Source: JANQRX01 sp963663975 (GTDB lineage: Bacteria; Pseudomonadota; Alphaproteobacteria; Rhizobiales; Kaistiaceae). Taken from it: a stretch of DNA of 64,000 bases. The notes under the pieces were generated by a model. That model had not been told where the DNA came from. It saw only the letters and a list, made by a program, of their open reading frames with translations, and searched no databases. The stretch spans positions 248,001 to 312,000 of the forward strand of contig CAXXRA010000006.1 of assembly GCA_963663975.2 (NCBI GenBank), given 5' to 3'. A program made the position numbers and the translations under genes. Below, one piece after another: positions 53,541 to 61,773 of the stretch (position 1 is its first letter; each line of letters begins with the position of its first letter).

Positions 53541-54626
53541 TCAATCGTCGCTGCGGTTGTCGATGGCGGTCGACTTGATCAGCGCGGTTACCTGGCGACC
53601 TGGAGCCAGATCCAGGGCGGCAACGGCGTCGCGAGTCACGCGGGCGATCAGTGGGTCACCGGCGACATCCAGCCGAACCTCGACGATCGCACCATCAGGT
53701 GCACCGATCTCGACGACCGAGGCGGCCAGGCGGTTGCGTATGGACAGATTTCCGATTTCACCGACGGCCAAGGCGACATCGCGGGCGCGTACCCTCACGC
53801 GAACTTCGGTGCCTGTGGGATGCGGCAAAGCCGGGACCCTGAGCTCGCCGCCACCATGTTCGAGCACTGTCACACGGCCGACAGCGTCGTGATTGATGAC
53901 GCGCGCCCGGAGTATGACGCTTGCCTCGAAACGGCCGGTGTAGGGACGCAGATCGAGCCTGGAGAAGACGTCGTTCACCGGACCACTGGCGATAACCTGC
54001 CCGCCGTCGATGAGCACCACCGTGTCGGCGAGGCGGACGACTTCGTCGACCGTATGGCTGACATAGACGATCGGCACCTTCATCTCGTCGCGCAGCCGCT
54101 CCAGGTAGGGCAGGACCTCGTCCTTCCTGCCGGCATCGAGCGAGGCCAGGGGTTCGTCCATCAGCACCAGCCGGGGGCTTGCCAGGAGCGCTCGTCCGAT
54201 GGCCACCCGTTGCCTCTCGCCGCCTGAAAGACCGGCGGGCCGTCGCTGCAGAACCGGACCGACGCCGAGGAGGTCGATGATCAGCGTCGGATCGGCCCAG
54301 CGCTCCTTTTCGGGCACCCGTCGGTAGCCGTAGAACAGATTGCTTCTAACCGACATATGGGGAAATAGGCGCGCTTCCTGAAAGACGTAGCCGACGCGGC
54401 GACGGTGGGGCGGGAGATCGATCCCGGCGGCTGTGTCGAGCAAGATCGTGTCGTCGATCGCGATCCTGCCCCGGTCGGGCTTTCCGAGGCCGGCGATAAG
54501 GTTGATCAGGGTCGTCTTGCCCGAGCCGGAGCGCCCGAACAAAGACGTTACCGGGCCATTGCTGTCGAACCGCACATCGAGCGAAAAATCGCCTGGTGTG
54601 GACCTGATATCGACCGAGAGCGTCAC
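53541..54626 (-). CDS. modC: Molybdate ABC transporter ATPase
   Basis: A 361-residue ATPase: Walker A GRSGSGKTT, signature LSGGERQR, Walker B LVLMDEPLASLD, switch His YVSHTVDEV, and a C-terminal MOP/TOBE domain (NRLAASVVEIG, GRQVTALIKS) that binds molybdate. It powers ModB. It overlaps modB by four bases. No ModE regulator is encoded nearby. Confidence 0.95.
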   Translation of the reverse strand: MTLSVDIRSTPGDFSLDVRFDSNGPVTSLFGRSGSGKTTLINLIAGLGKPDRGRIAIDDTILLDTAAGIDLPPHRRRVGYVFQEARLFPHMSVRSNLFYGYRRVPEKERWADPTLIIDLLGVGPVLQRRPAGLSGGERQRVAIGRALLASPRLVLMDEPLASLDAGRKDEVLPYLERLRDEMKVPIVYVSHTVDEVVRLADTVVLIDGGQVIASGPVNDVFSRLDLRPYTGRFEASVILRARVINHDAVGRVTVLEHGGGELRVPALPHPTGTEVRVRVRARDVALAVGEIGNLSIRNRLAASVVEIGAPDGAIVEVRLDVAGDPLIARVTRDAVAALDLAPGRQVTALIKSTAIDNRSDD

Positions 54627-55321
54627 CGGCCTGACACCCGCGCTGTCGTCCGCCGCGCGATTGCCTCGGAGCCGATCAACGCCAGGAAGGCGATTGCGAT
54701 GGCGATGGCGGTCAGGCGCAGCGCGGCGCCGTCGCCGCCGGGCACCTGCAGGTTCTCGTAGATGGCCGAGGGGAGCGTCTGCGTCAGGCCGGGGATATTG
54801 CCGACGAAGGTGATCGTCGCGCCAAATTCTCCGAGCGCCCTGGCAAACATCAACACCGCCCCCGCGATGATTCCGGGCAGCATAAGGGGCGCGGTGACGG
54901 TGAGAAATACTTCCAGGCGGCCCGCACCCAGCGTTGAGGCGGCTTCTTCCAGGCGCCGATCCACTGCCTCAAGCGATAGGCGCATGGCCCTGATCATCAA
55001 CGGAAGCCCCATGATCGCGCCGGCGACCGCGGCGCCGGTCCACCGGAACGCCAGGACCACTCCGAATGTCTGTTCGAGAAACGCACCGATCGGCCCGCGG
55101 CGACCGAGAGCGAGCAGCAGCAAATATCCGACCACCACCGGCGGCATGACCAACGGCATGTGCACGATCGCGTCGAAAACGGCGCGCCCGGGAAATCTGA
55201 CGCGAACCAGAATGAGTGCGATCGCAAGACCGAAGGGCAGGCCTGCGAACGTCGCCACCAAGGCGACCCTCAGGCTAAGGAGGATGGCGGCCCATTCGGC
55301 CGCACTCGGCGCCGCAAGCAT
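54623..55321 (-). CDS. modB: Molybdate ABC transporter permease
   Basis: A 232-residue permease with about five transmembrane helices and the coupling-helix EAA motif (EEAASTLGAGRLEVFLTVTA). It forms the molybdate channel. It lies between modA (6 bp upstream) and modC (overlapping), so the three are one operon. Confidence 0.95.
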   Translation of the reverse strand: MLAAPSAAEWAAILLSLRVALVATFAGLPFGLAIALILVRVRFPGRAVFDAIVHMPLVMPPVVVGYLLLLALGRRGPIGAFLEQTFGVVLAFRWTGAAVAGAIMGLPLMIRAMRLSLEAVDRRLEEAASTLGAGRLEVFLTVTAPLMLPGIIAGAVLMFARALGEFGATITFVGNIPGLTQTLPSAIYENLQVPGGDGAALRLTAIAIAIAFLALIGSEAIARRTTARVSGR

Positions 55322-55327
55322 GACTGG

Positions 55328-56134
55328 TCAATCTCCGGTTTCGGGCACAACGAAGCCGTGGGCGCTGAAATTCGACATGGCTTCGGGTGTCACCAGATAG
55401 TCGAAAAATTTCTCGGCGCCAGGATCGGCGTCCTTGGTTATGGCGGCGGCGTAACGAATGGGCGCGTGGCTTGCGGCGGGAATCTCGGCAACCACGACGA
55501 CGTTGGGCTCCGCCGCGGCATCGGTTGCGTAGACAATACCAGCGGGCGCCTCACGACGGGCGACGAAGGCCAGAGCGGAGCGAACGCTGTCGCTTTCGGC
55601 CATACGCCCCGACAGGGCTGTCCACAGGCCGAGATTTTCCAGTGCCTGGCGGGCGTAGCGGCCGGCCGGGACGGCTTCCGTGTCGGCCAGCGCCAGCCGA
55701 CCGTCCGCTCCCAACAACGTCATCAGGTTCGCCAGGTCGTGCGCAGCGGGGCCGGAGCCCACCGGTACGATGACCACCAGCCGATTGCCGATGAGGCCGC
55801 GATGTATCCGGCCTGACACCAGTCCGCGCTGCTGCAGATAGTCCATCCAGGTTTCGTCGGCGGTGATGACGATGTCGGCCGGCGCGCCTTGCTCAATCTG
55901 TCGGGCAAGCAACGGCGTGCCGGCATAGCTGGTTGTTGGTGCTGCCCCGAAAATGTCGCCATATGTCGCCGCCACAGAATCGAGGACGGTTTTGAGGCTC
56001 GCCGCGGCAAATACGATAATATCGTCCTCCGCCGCCGACGATGGCAACGGCGCCGCGATCCAGGTGAGCAAGCAGGCGCAACCCATGGCAACGCGCCTCG
56101 TTCGACCAAGGCGCGGCAATCCTCGTTCCATCAT
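55328..56134 (-). CDS. modA: Molybdate-binding periplasmic protein
   Basis: A protein of about 268 residues with a signal peptide ending near PLPSSAAE and a type II periplasmic-binding fold (IIVFAAASLKTVLDSVAATY, ADIVITADETWMDYL, GIVYATDAAAEPNV). It captures molybdate or tungstate for ModBC, supplying molybdopterin enzymes such as MsrP in this window. ATG 56134 is preferred for the signal peptide; ATG 56176 is possible. Confidence 0.93.
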   Translation of the reverse strand: MMERGLPRLGRTRRVAMGCACLLTWIAAPLPSSAAEDDIIVFAAASLKTVLDSVAATYGDIFGAAPTTSYAGTPLLARQIEQGAPADIVITADETWMDYLQQRGLVSGRIHRGLIGNRLVVIVPVGSGPAAHDLANLMTLLGADGRLALADTEAVPAGRYARQALENLGLWTALSGRMAESDSVRSALAFVARREAPAGIVYATDAAAEPNVVVVAEIPAASHAPIRYAAAITKDADPGAEKFFDYLVTPEAMSNFSAHGFVVPETGD

Positions 56135-56243
56135 GCGGCCGAATTTACGTTCTCTGGCGAATGCGGTGAAGGCCATGTTGGTTGTGAGCGGTCCCTGTGG
56201 CCGCCGATTCGACGCGTTTTTGAGGACAGACAAAACCAAAGTC

Positions 56244-56259
56244 TTGACTCTTTGGTCAA
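56244..56259. promoter_or_regulatory. RutR/TetR-type operator-like palindrome
   Basis: TTGACTCTTTGGTCAA matches the RutR consensus I recall (TTGACCAnnTGGTCAA) at 12 of 14 fixed positions. It lies between modA (leftward) and a short rightward unit. A second inverted repeat, TATGTTACGACATA, follows at 56273-56286. Which regulator binds is unknown. Confidence 0.5.
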
Positions 56260-56317
56260 AAATAAAGTTCTATATGTTACGACATACACCAAGCAGGCGT
56301 TCCAAGTTTGGCCGGGC

Positions 56318-56428
56318 ATGCGCAAGTTGATGCGCGAAACGGCCCGCCGTGTGGACGCGACAGCGGTTCGTGATTTTCTCTTCGGGGTTCCTCCCGAAGC
56401 GCCAATCGGGCGTCAAGATCCGAGCTAA
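56318..56428 (+). CDS. Possible 36-residue small protein
   Basis: A short frame from ATG 56318 to TAA 56428 encoding a basic-then-acidic peptide (MRKLMRETARRVDATAVRD, then FLFGVPPEAPIGRQDPS). It is bounded by an operator-like site upstream and a strong terminator 19 bp downstream. There is no clear ribosome-binding site, so the unit might be a small RNA instead. No family is recognised. Confidence 0.35.
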   Translation: MRKLMRETARRVDATAVRDFLFGVPPEAPIGRQDPS

Positions 56429-56446
56429 TTGCCGACGAAATCACCT

Positions 56447-56478
56447 GAGGCGCCTCCGGGCGCCTCATTCTTTTTTTT
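56447..56478 (+). terminator. Strong intrinsic terminator
   Basis: GAGGCGCC/GGCGCCTC form a perfect 8-bp stem with a TCCG loop, followed by ATTC and eight T residues. It ends the short unit beginning near 56244-56290, since no longer rightward gene precedes it. Confidence 0.85.
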
Positions 56479-56591
56479 GAGGGGCGTGAAATCGGCGCAT
56501 GGCAGCGCCAACCGACTTTTCCGTCCAAAAACGCCGGTCCGCCGGGAACACGCTTGGCGGTCAGCGCTTCGTGACTGGTGTGCACGCGCGG

Positions 56592-56756
56592 CTAAAATGC
56601 GTCGAAGGCGGCGGGTGCGAGATTGGGGACGAGGTCGAGACCATCGCGAAACGCGAACAGGCACACCATGATGGTGGCGAAGGCCACGATCCACAGGACA
56701 AAACCGTCCGCAGAGCGCCGATCGTGTCTGCCCGGCAATCCGGCTGCCGTCTTCAT
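56592..56756 (-). CDS. Small single-helix membrane protein
   Basis: A 54-residue frame from ATG 56756 to TAG 56592-56594. Residues about 22-38 form a clear transmembrane helix (FVLWIVAFATIMVCLFAF), preceded by a charged segment (GRHDRRSADG) and followed by DGLDLVPNLAPAAFDAF. Codon use matches the neighbours. The layout resembles small subunits of terminal oxidases or other single-pass proteins, but I cannot assign it. Confidence 0.55.
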   Translation of the reverse strand: MKTAAGLPGRHDRRSADGFVLWIVAFATIMVCLFAFRDGLDLVPNLAPAAFDAF

Positions 56757-56969
56757 CGGTTGAGCCTCGCAAATTGTTTGCCGCCAAATTCGGCCACCAA
56801 TCTGGCGTCAGCCCGACTCGAATGAGGCGGATTGCGACAGTTCTGTGGGCAGAAATGAGGCGTTCACCGACAAGACTCGTCTCCAATGCCGCTCGGGTTG
56901 AATATCTTGCGTGGCGCGACGCCGCAGATTAGTTTGCCACCAAAATCTCCCACCATCGGGTCCTCCCTC

Positions 56970-58172
56970 ATGGGCTTCCTTGCCGATTCACTGTCCCGCA
57001 TCAAGCCGTCAGCAACGATCGCGGTCAGCGACAAAGCTCGCGAGCTGAAGGCGGCCGGGCGCGACATTATTGGTCTTGGCGCCGGCGAGCCCGATTTCGA
57101 TACGCCCGACAACATCAAAGAGGCGGCAATTCGGGCGATCCGTGCCGGTAAGACCAAATACACCGCGGTTGACGGTATTCCCGAGCTCAAGGCTGCGATC
57201 ATCGACAAGTTCAGACGGGAAAACGGGCTGAGCTTCGAAGCCTCCCAGATCATCGTCGGAACCGGCGGTAAGCAGGTACTTTTCAACGCCTTGATGGCCT
57301 CTTTGAATCCCGGCGACGAAGTGGTCATCCCGGCGCCCTACTGGGTGAGTTATCCGGAGATCGTCGCGCTTGCCGGCGCCGATCCCGTTATCGTCGAAAC
57401 ATCGATGCAGGACGGCTTTCGCCTGTCCCCGTCGGAGCTCGACGCGGCCATTACCGACAAGACCAAATGGGTGATCATCAACTCGCCGTCGAACCCGTCC
57501 GGCGCCGCCTACAGCCGCGATCAGATGAAGGCGCTGACCGACGTGATTGTGGGGCATTCCCATGTCTGGACGCTATCCGACGACATCTACGAACACATCA
57601 TCTACGACGGGTTCGAATTTTGCACGCCCGTTCAGGTCGAGCCACGACTGGCGGATCGCGCCCTGACGTTGAACGGCGTGTCGAAGGCCTATTCGATGAC
57701 CGGGTGGCGGATCGGCTTCGCCGCGGCGCCATCAGAACTCATCAAGGCGATGGCCAAGCTGCAGTCCCAGTCGACCACCAACCCGTCGTCGATTTCCCAA
57801 TGGGCGGCGGTTGAGGCGCTGAACGGGCCGCAGGATTTTATCCCCGTCAACGCTGGAACCTTCCGTCAACGCCGCGATCTCGTGGTCTCGATGCTGAATC
57901 AGGCGCCCGGGATCTCCTGCCTGCAGCCGGAGGGGGCGTTTTACGTTCTACCGTCCTGCAGCGGCACCCTCGGCAAGACCAGTTCTGGCGGCCGAACCAT
58001 CGGTGGCGACCAGGATTTCGTGACTGCGTTGTTGGAAGAGGAAGGCGTGGCCGTTGTCCATGGTTCGGCCTTCGGCCTGTCGCCGTTCTTCAGGATTTCA
58101 TACGCTGCCTCGACCGAAGCGCTTGAAGAGGCCTGCAGACGCATCCAACGTTTTTGTGCCGAACTGCGATAG
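56970..58172 (+). CDS. Aspartate aminotransferase-type PLP enzyme
   Basis: A 400-residue class I aminotransferase: GLGAGEPDFDTPDNI, INSPSNPSGAAY, DDIYEHIIYDG and the PLP lysine in LNGVSKAYSMTGWRIG. It fits the aspartate or aromatic aminotransferase subgroup Ib common in alphaproteobacteria. ATG 56970 starts the conserved N-terminus; an upstream ATG at 56886 adds a non-conserved stretch. Precise substrate range is not decidable from sequence. Confidence 0.93.
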   Translation: MGFLADSLSRIKPSATIAVSDKARELKAAGRDIIGLGAGEPDFDTPDNIKEAAIRAIRAGKTKYTAVDGIPELKAAIIDKFRRENGLSFEASQIIVGTGGKQVLFNALMASLNPGDEVVIPAPYWVSYPEIVALAGADPVIVETSMQDGFRLSPSELDAAITDKTKWVIINSPSNPSGAAYSRDQMKALTDVIVGHSHVWTLSDDIYEHIIYDGFEFCTPVQVEPRLADRALTLNGVSKAYSMTGWRIGFAAAPSELIKAMAKLQSQSTTNPSSISQWAAVEALNGPQDFIPVNAGTFRQRRDLVVSMLNQAPGISCLQPEGAFYVLPSCSGTLGKTSSGGRTIGGDQDFVTALLEEEGVAVVHGSAFGLSPFFRISYAASTEALEEACRRIQRFCAELR

Positions 58173-58367
58173 ATCGGCTGTCGTTGATCCGCTGTCGCTG
58201 CTGTTTGTGGGGCCAGCTGACGGGCGGGTCGCCGAGACCGGCCAACCGGCAACGACCTGACGCGTCCGAACCCTTGTCAGCGACCGGATTCCCTGAAACG
58301 ATCGCGCCAGCGGGCAAGCCCGGCTGGCCGCGGCGCGATCCCGAACGGCTTTTTTCAGGGGAAGAAC

Positions 58368-60419
58368 ATGGAAAACGGCAACGGCAGAGTAGCGGGGCCA
58401 CGGTGCATTGCGCTTGTGGGCCCCTTTGCCAGCGGTAAAACCACCCTGTTGGAAGCGATTCTGGCGCGCACCGGGGCCGTCACACGCCAGGGTACGGTGG
58501 CCGAGAAAAATACCCTCGGCGACGCTTCGCCCGAGGCGCGGGCGCATCAGATGAGCGTCGAAGTCAATGCTGCCGAAACCGAATTCATGGGAGATGCACT
58601 GACCTTTCTCGATTGCCCCGGATCGGTGGAGTTCACGTTCGAGGCGGAAGGCATACTGGCCGGCGTCGACCTTGCGGTGGTCGTGGCTGAAGCGGACGAA
58701 AAGAAGATTCCTGCTCTCCAGGTGATCCTCAAGAATCTCGAAGACAAGGACATCCCCCGCATTCTCTTCCTGAACAAGCTGGACAAGGCCAGCGGTAGCG
58801 TCCGGCAGACGCTTGAATCGCTGCAGCGGGCGAGCGGCGTTCCGATGGTGCTGCGCCACATTCCCATCTGGGACAATGAGGTGGTGTCGGGATTCATCGA
58901 TCTGGCCCTGGAGCGGGCGCACGTCTATCGCGAGCACACGGCAAGCGAAGTGATCGACCTTGGTGATGACGAAAAGAAACGCGAGGCCGACGCGCGCTTC
59001 AAGATGCTTGAGACGCTTTCCGACTATGACGATCAACTGATGGAGGAACTGCTGGAAGAGATCGAGCCGTCCCGTGAGCGTATTTTCCAGGACCTGGTAA
59101 GGGAGATGCAGGCTGGTTCCATCTGCCCGGTGCTGATAGGAGCGGCGGAACTCGGCCATGGGGTCGGCCGGCTTCTCAAGGCGATCCGCCACGAGGCGCC
59201 CGACATCGCCGTCACCCGCAAGCGCCTCGGCGTCGAGGAGACGAATGACGCGGTGGTGGTGCAGGTTCTCAAGACGATGCACACCACCCATGGCGGCAAA
59301 CTGTCGATTTCGCGGGTGCTGACCGGATCGGTCGCCGAGGGCTCGGAGCTGACGGGCATTGAGGGATCGGCCGGAAGGGTGTCGGGCGTTTTCAAAGTCA
59401 TGGGACAACAGGCCTCCAAACGCGATGCCGCCGGCGCCGGCGAAACCGTCGGCTTGGGCAAGCTGGAAGATGCCAGGACCGGCGAAACGCTGGGCAGCGG
59501 TGCCGCGCCCGGTCAACTGGTCGCCCTGGAATTGCCCGATCCGGTGCTCGGTTCCGCGGTTTCGTCGGCCCAACGCAAGGACGAGGTCAAACTGTCATCG
59601 GCCCTGAAAAAGGCGAAGGAAGAGGACCCCTCGCTGCGCATCAGCCACCACCAGGATACCGGCCAGACGCTGATCGAGGGACAGGGCGAAATGCATCTGC
59701 GGGTCGCGCTTGAGCGGCTGACCGGCAAGTACGGTATTGCGGTCAAGACGGTAGAGCCGTTGATCCCCTACAAAGAGACAATTCGCGGATCGACGGCGGT
59801 GCGCGGCCGTCACAAGAAGCAGTCCGGTGGTCACGGCCAGTTCGGCGACGTTGTGCTGGATATCAAGCCGCTGCAACGGGGAACCGGATTTCAGTTTGCC
59901 AACACCATTTCAGGCGGTGTGGTGCCGAAGAATTACATCCCGTCCGTCGAAGGCGGGGTCACGGAATATCTGGCCCGCGGGCCCCTCGGTTTTCCGGTCG
60001 TCGACGTGTCGGTTACTTTGACCGACGGGTCTTATCATTCGGTGGATTCATCCGACCAGGCATTCAGAATGGCCGCGCAGATCGGCATGCGTGAGGGCAT
60101 GCCGCAATGCAAGCCGGTGCTGCTGGAGCCAGTGCTCAAGGTCGAACTGGCGGTCCCGTCCGACGCCACTCCGCGCGTGAACGGCATTGTTGCGCAACGC
60201 CGGGGGCAGCTTCTGGGCTTCGATGCGCGGCCCGGTTGGAACGGCTGGGATGTCGTAGAGGCGCTGATTCCGCAGTCCGAAATCCGCGACCTGATCGTTG
60301 AGTTGCGCTCCGCCACAGCTGGGGTGGGAACCTTCCGCAGCAAGTTCGATCATCTGGCCGAACTTTCCGGCAAGCTGGCCGATCAGGTGATCGAGCAGGC
60401 CAACGAGAAGGCGGCCTAA
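58368..60419 (+). CDS. Elongation factor G-like GTPase (divergent paralogue)
   Basis: A 683-residue protein with the full EF-G domain order (G domain, II, III, IV, V). G1 is GPFASGKTT and G4 is NKLD. Switch I has QMSVEV where EF-G has RGITI, and G3 is DCPGSVEF instead of DTPGHVDF, so the catalytic histidine is Ser. Domain IV (GRHKKQSGGHGQFGDV) is well kept. Such secondary EF-G proteins are widespread in alphaproteobacteria; their role in translocation, recycling or rescue is not settled. AGGGGAAG precedes the ATG. It stands between the aminotransferase gene and msrP. Confidence 0.88.
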   Translation: MENGNGRVAGPRCIALVGPFASGKTTLLEAILARTGAVTRQGTVAEKNTLGDASPEARAHQMSVEVNAAETEFMGDALTFLDCPGSVEFTFEAEGILAGVDLAVVVAEADEKKIPALQVILKNLEDKDIPRILFLNKLDKASGSVRQTLESLQRASGVPMVLRHIPIWDNEVVSGFIDLALERAHVYREHTASEVIDLGDDEKKREADARFKMLETLSDYDDQLMEELLEEIEPSRERIFQDLVREMQAGSICPVLIGAAELGHGVGRLLKAIRHEAPDIAVTRKRLGVEETNDAVVVQVLKTMHTTHGGKLSISRVLTGSVAEGSELTGIEGSAGRVSGVFKVMGQQASKRDAAGAGETVGLGKLEDARTGETLGSGAAPGQLVALELPDPVLGSAVSSAQRKDEVKLSSALKKAKEEDPSLRISHHQDTGQTLIEGQGEMHLRVALERLTGKYGIAVKTVEPLIPYKETIRGSTAVRGRHKKQSGGHGQFGDVVLDIKPLQRGTGFQFANTISGGVVPKNYIPSVEGGVTEYLARGPLGFPVVDVSVTLTDGSYHSVDSSDQAFRMAAQIGMREGMPQCKPVLLEPVLKVELAVPSDATPRVNGIVAQRRGQLLGFDARPGWNGWDVVEALIPQSEIRDLIVELRSATAGVGTFRSKFDHLAELSGKLADQVIEQANEKAA

Positions 60420-60520
60420 CCGAACTCTAACCTGGGCCACACCATCGTGAATTGATTGCCGAAACGTTCCGCCCTAGCTTCAACTCAGGAACGTTGGCCA
60501 CGGCTAGGAGAGCCATTGCC

Positions 60521-61486
60521 ATGCATGTCGTTCGCAGGAAGGGATGGGAGATTCCGGAACGTTTGGCGACTCCGGAATCGGTCTACCTCAACCGCCGCCA
60601 GATTCTTGCAGCGAGCGGGTTCTCGCTGATCAGCGGTCTGGCGGCCACGGCCGTGCCACGGATCGCTCACGCCGAGACCGATCAAACGCTGGACCTGTAT
60701 CCGGCGCCGCGCAATGGCGCTTACACGATCGAGCGTCCCATCACGCCGGAAGAGATCAACACCACCTACAACAATTTTTACGAATTCGGCACGAGCAAAA
60801 GCATCTATCGCGCCGCCGGGTCGCTGAAGACCCGCCCCTGGGAGGTGAGGTTTGACGGGCTGGTCGAGAAGGCATTCACCATTGATATCGACGGGCTTAT
60901 CCGCAAGATGCCGCTGGAAGAACGACTTGTCCGGCACAGATGCGTCGAGGCATGGTCGATGACGGTTCCGTGGACCGGTTTCCCGATGTCGGCCTTGTTG
61001 GATTTCGCCAAGCCACTGGGATCGGCGAAATATGTGCGGATGGAAACGTTCCACGACGCCGATATGGCGAGCGGGCAGAGGCAATTCTGGTATCCGTGGC
61101 CCTATGTCGAGGGCCTGACGATGGCCGAGGCGGCCAATGATCTGGCTTTCATGGTCACCGGCGCTTACGGCAAGCCGGTCGCCAACAGTATGGGCGCCCC
61201 ACTGCGCATCCACCTGCCATGGAAGTACGGCTTCAAGTCGGTGAAATCGATCGTCAAGATTTCCTTCGTCGAAGATCGTCCTTTAAATTTCTGGCAGGAG
61301 CTTACCCCGCGCGAGTACGGTTTCTGGGCCAACGTCAACCCTGAAGTGCCGCATCCTCGTTGGAGCCAGGCGATGGAGCGCGACATAACGACAAATACCT
61401 CCATTCCAACGCGGCTCTTCAACGGCTACGGCGAGTTCGTCGCCGACCTCTACCAGGATCTTCAGGACGAGCCGTTGTTCATGTGA
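60521..61486 (+). CDS. msrP: Periplasmic methionine sulfoxide reductase catalytic subunit MsrP
   Basis: A 321-residue molybdoenzyme of the sulfite oxidase fold. It has a twin-arginine signal (NRRQILAASGFSLISG, residues 24-39) and the molybdenum-ligand cysteine in VRHRCVEAWS (about residue 141). It repairs oxidised methionine in periplasmic proteins using electrons from MsrQ. TAGGAG precedes ATG 60521. The msrQ gene is about 58 kb away in this window instead of adjacent, which is unusual. Confidence 0.94.
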   Translation: MHVVRRKGWEIPERLATPESVYLNRRQILAASGFSLISGLAATAVPRIAHAETDQTLDLYPAPRNGAYTIERPITPEEINTTYNNFYEFGTSKSIYRAAGSLKTRPWEVRFDGLVEKAFTIDIDGLIRKMPLEERLVRHRCVEAWSMTVPWTGFPMSALLDFAKPLGSAKYVRMETFHDADMASGQRQFWYPWPYVEGLTMAEAANDLAFMVTGAYGKPVANSMGAPLRIHLPWKYGFKSVKSIVKISFVEDRPLNFWQELTPREYGFWANVNPEVPHPRWSQAMERDITTNTSIPTRLFNGYGEFVADLYQDLQDEPLFM

Positions 61487-61773
61487 AGTCGTCGCTGCAG
61501 GCGATCGACGGTTTATCGCAGCTTGATGTGGGCAAGAAAGACCGGGCCTAAAAAGGCCCGGTAAGTTTCTGCCGCTCGGGATGATCCGAGGCGACACACA
61601 CCTTCCAGAGGGAACAGCTGACGCGCCGCACGCCTGCGGGAGGAACGAACAGGCGAATCACCACGCCAGCAAGTTGAGTCTATGTAATTTCTACCACTCG
61701 CAAAATAGTCCGGAGACAATTGCTGAGCTGTGTGACAATGATGACACACCGACGTGAGTTGGTCGAAAGGGCT
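61487..61773. other. Convergent intergenic region between msrP and the LysR gene
   Basis: About 287 bp. It holds a hairpin at 61541-61562 (ACCGGGCC/GGCCCGGT around TAAAAA) without a strong T tract, possibly a terminator, and a TGTGTGACA-ATG-ATGACACAC inverted repeat near 61730. No gene is evident. Confidence 0.4.
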
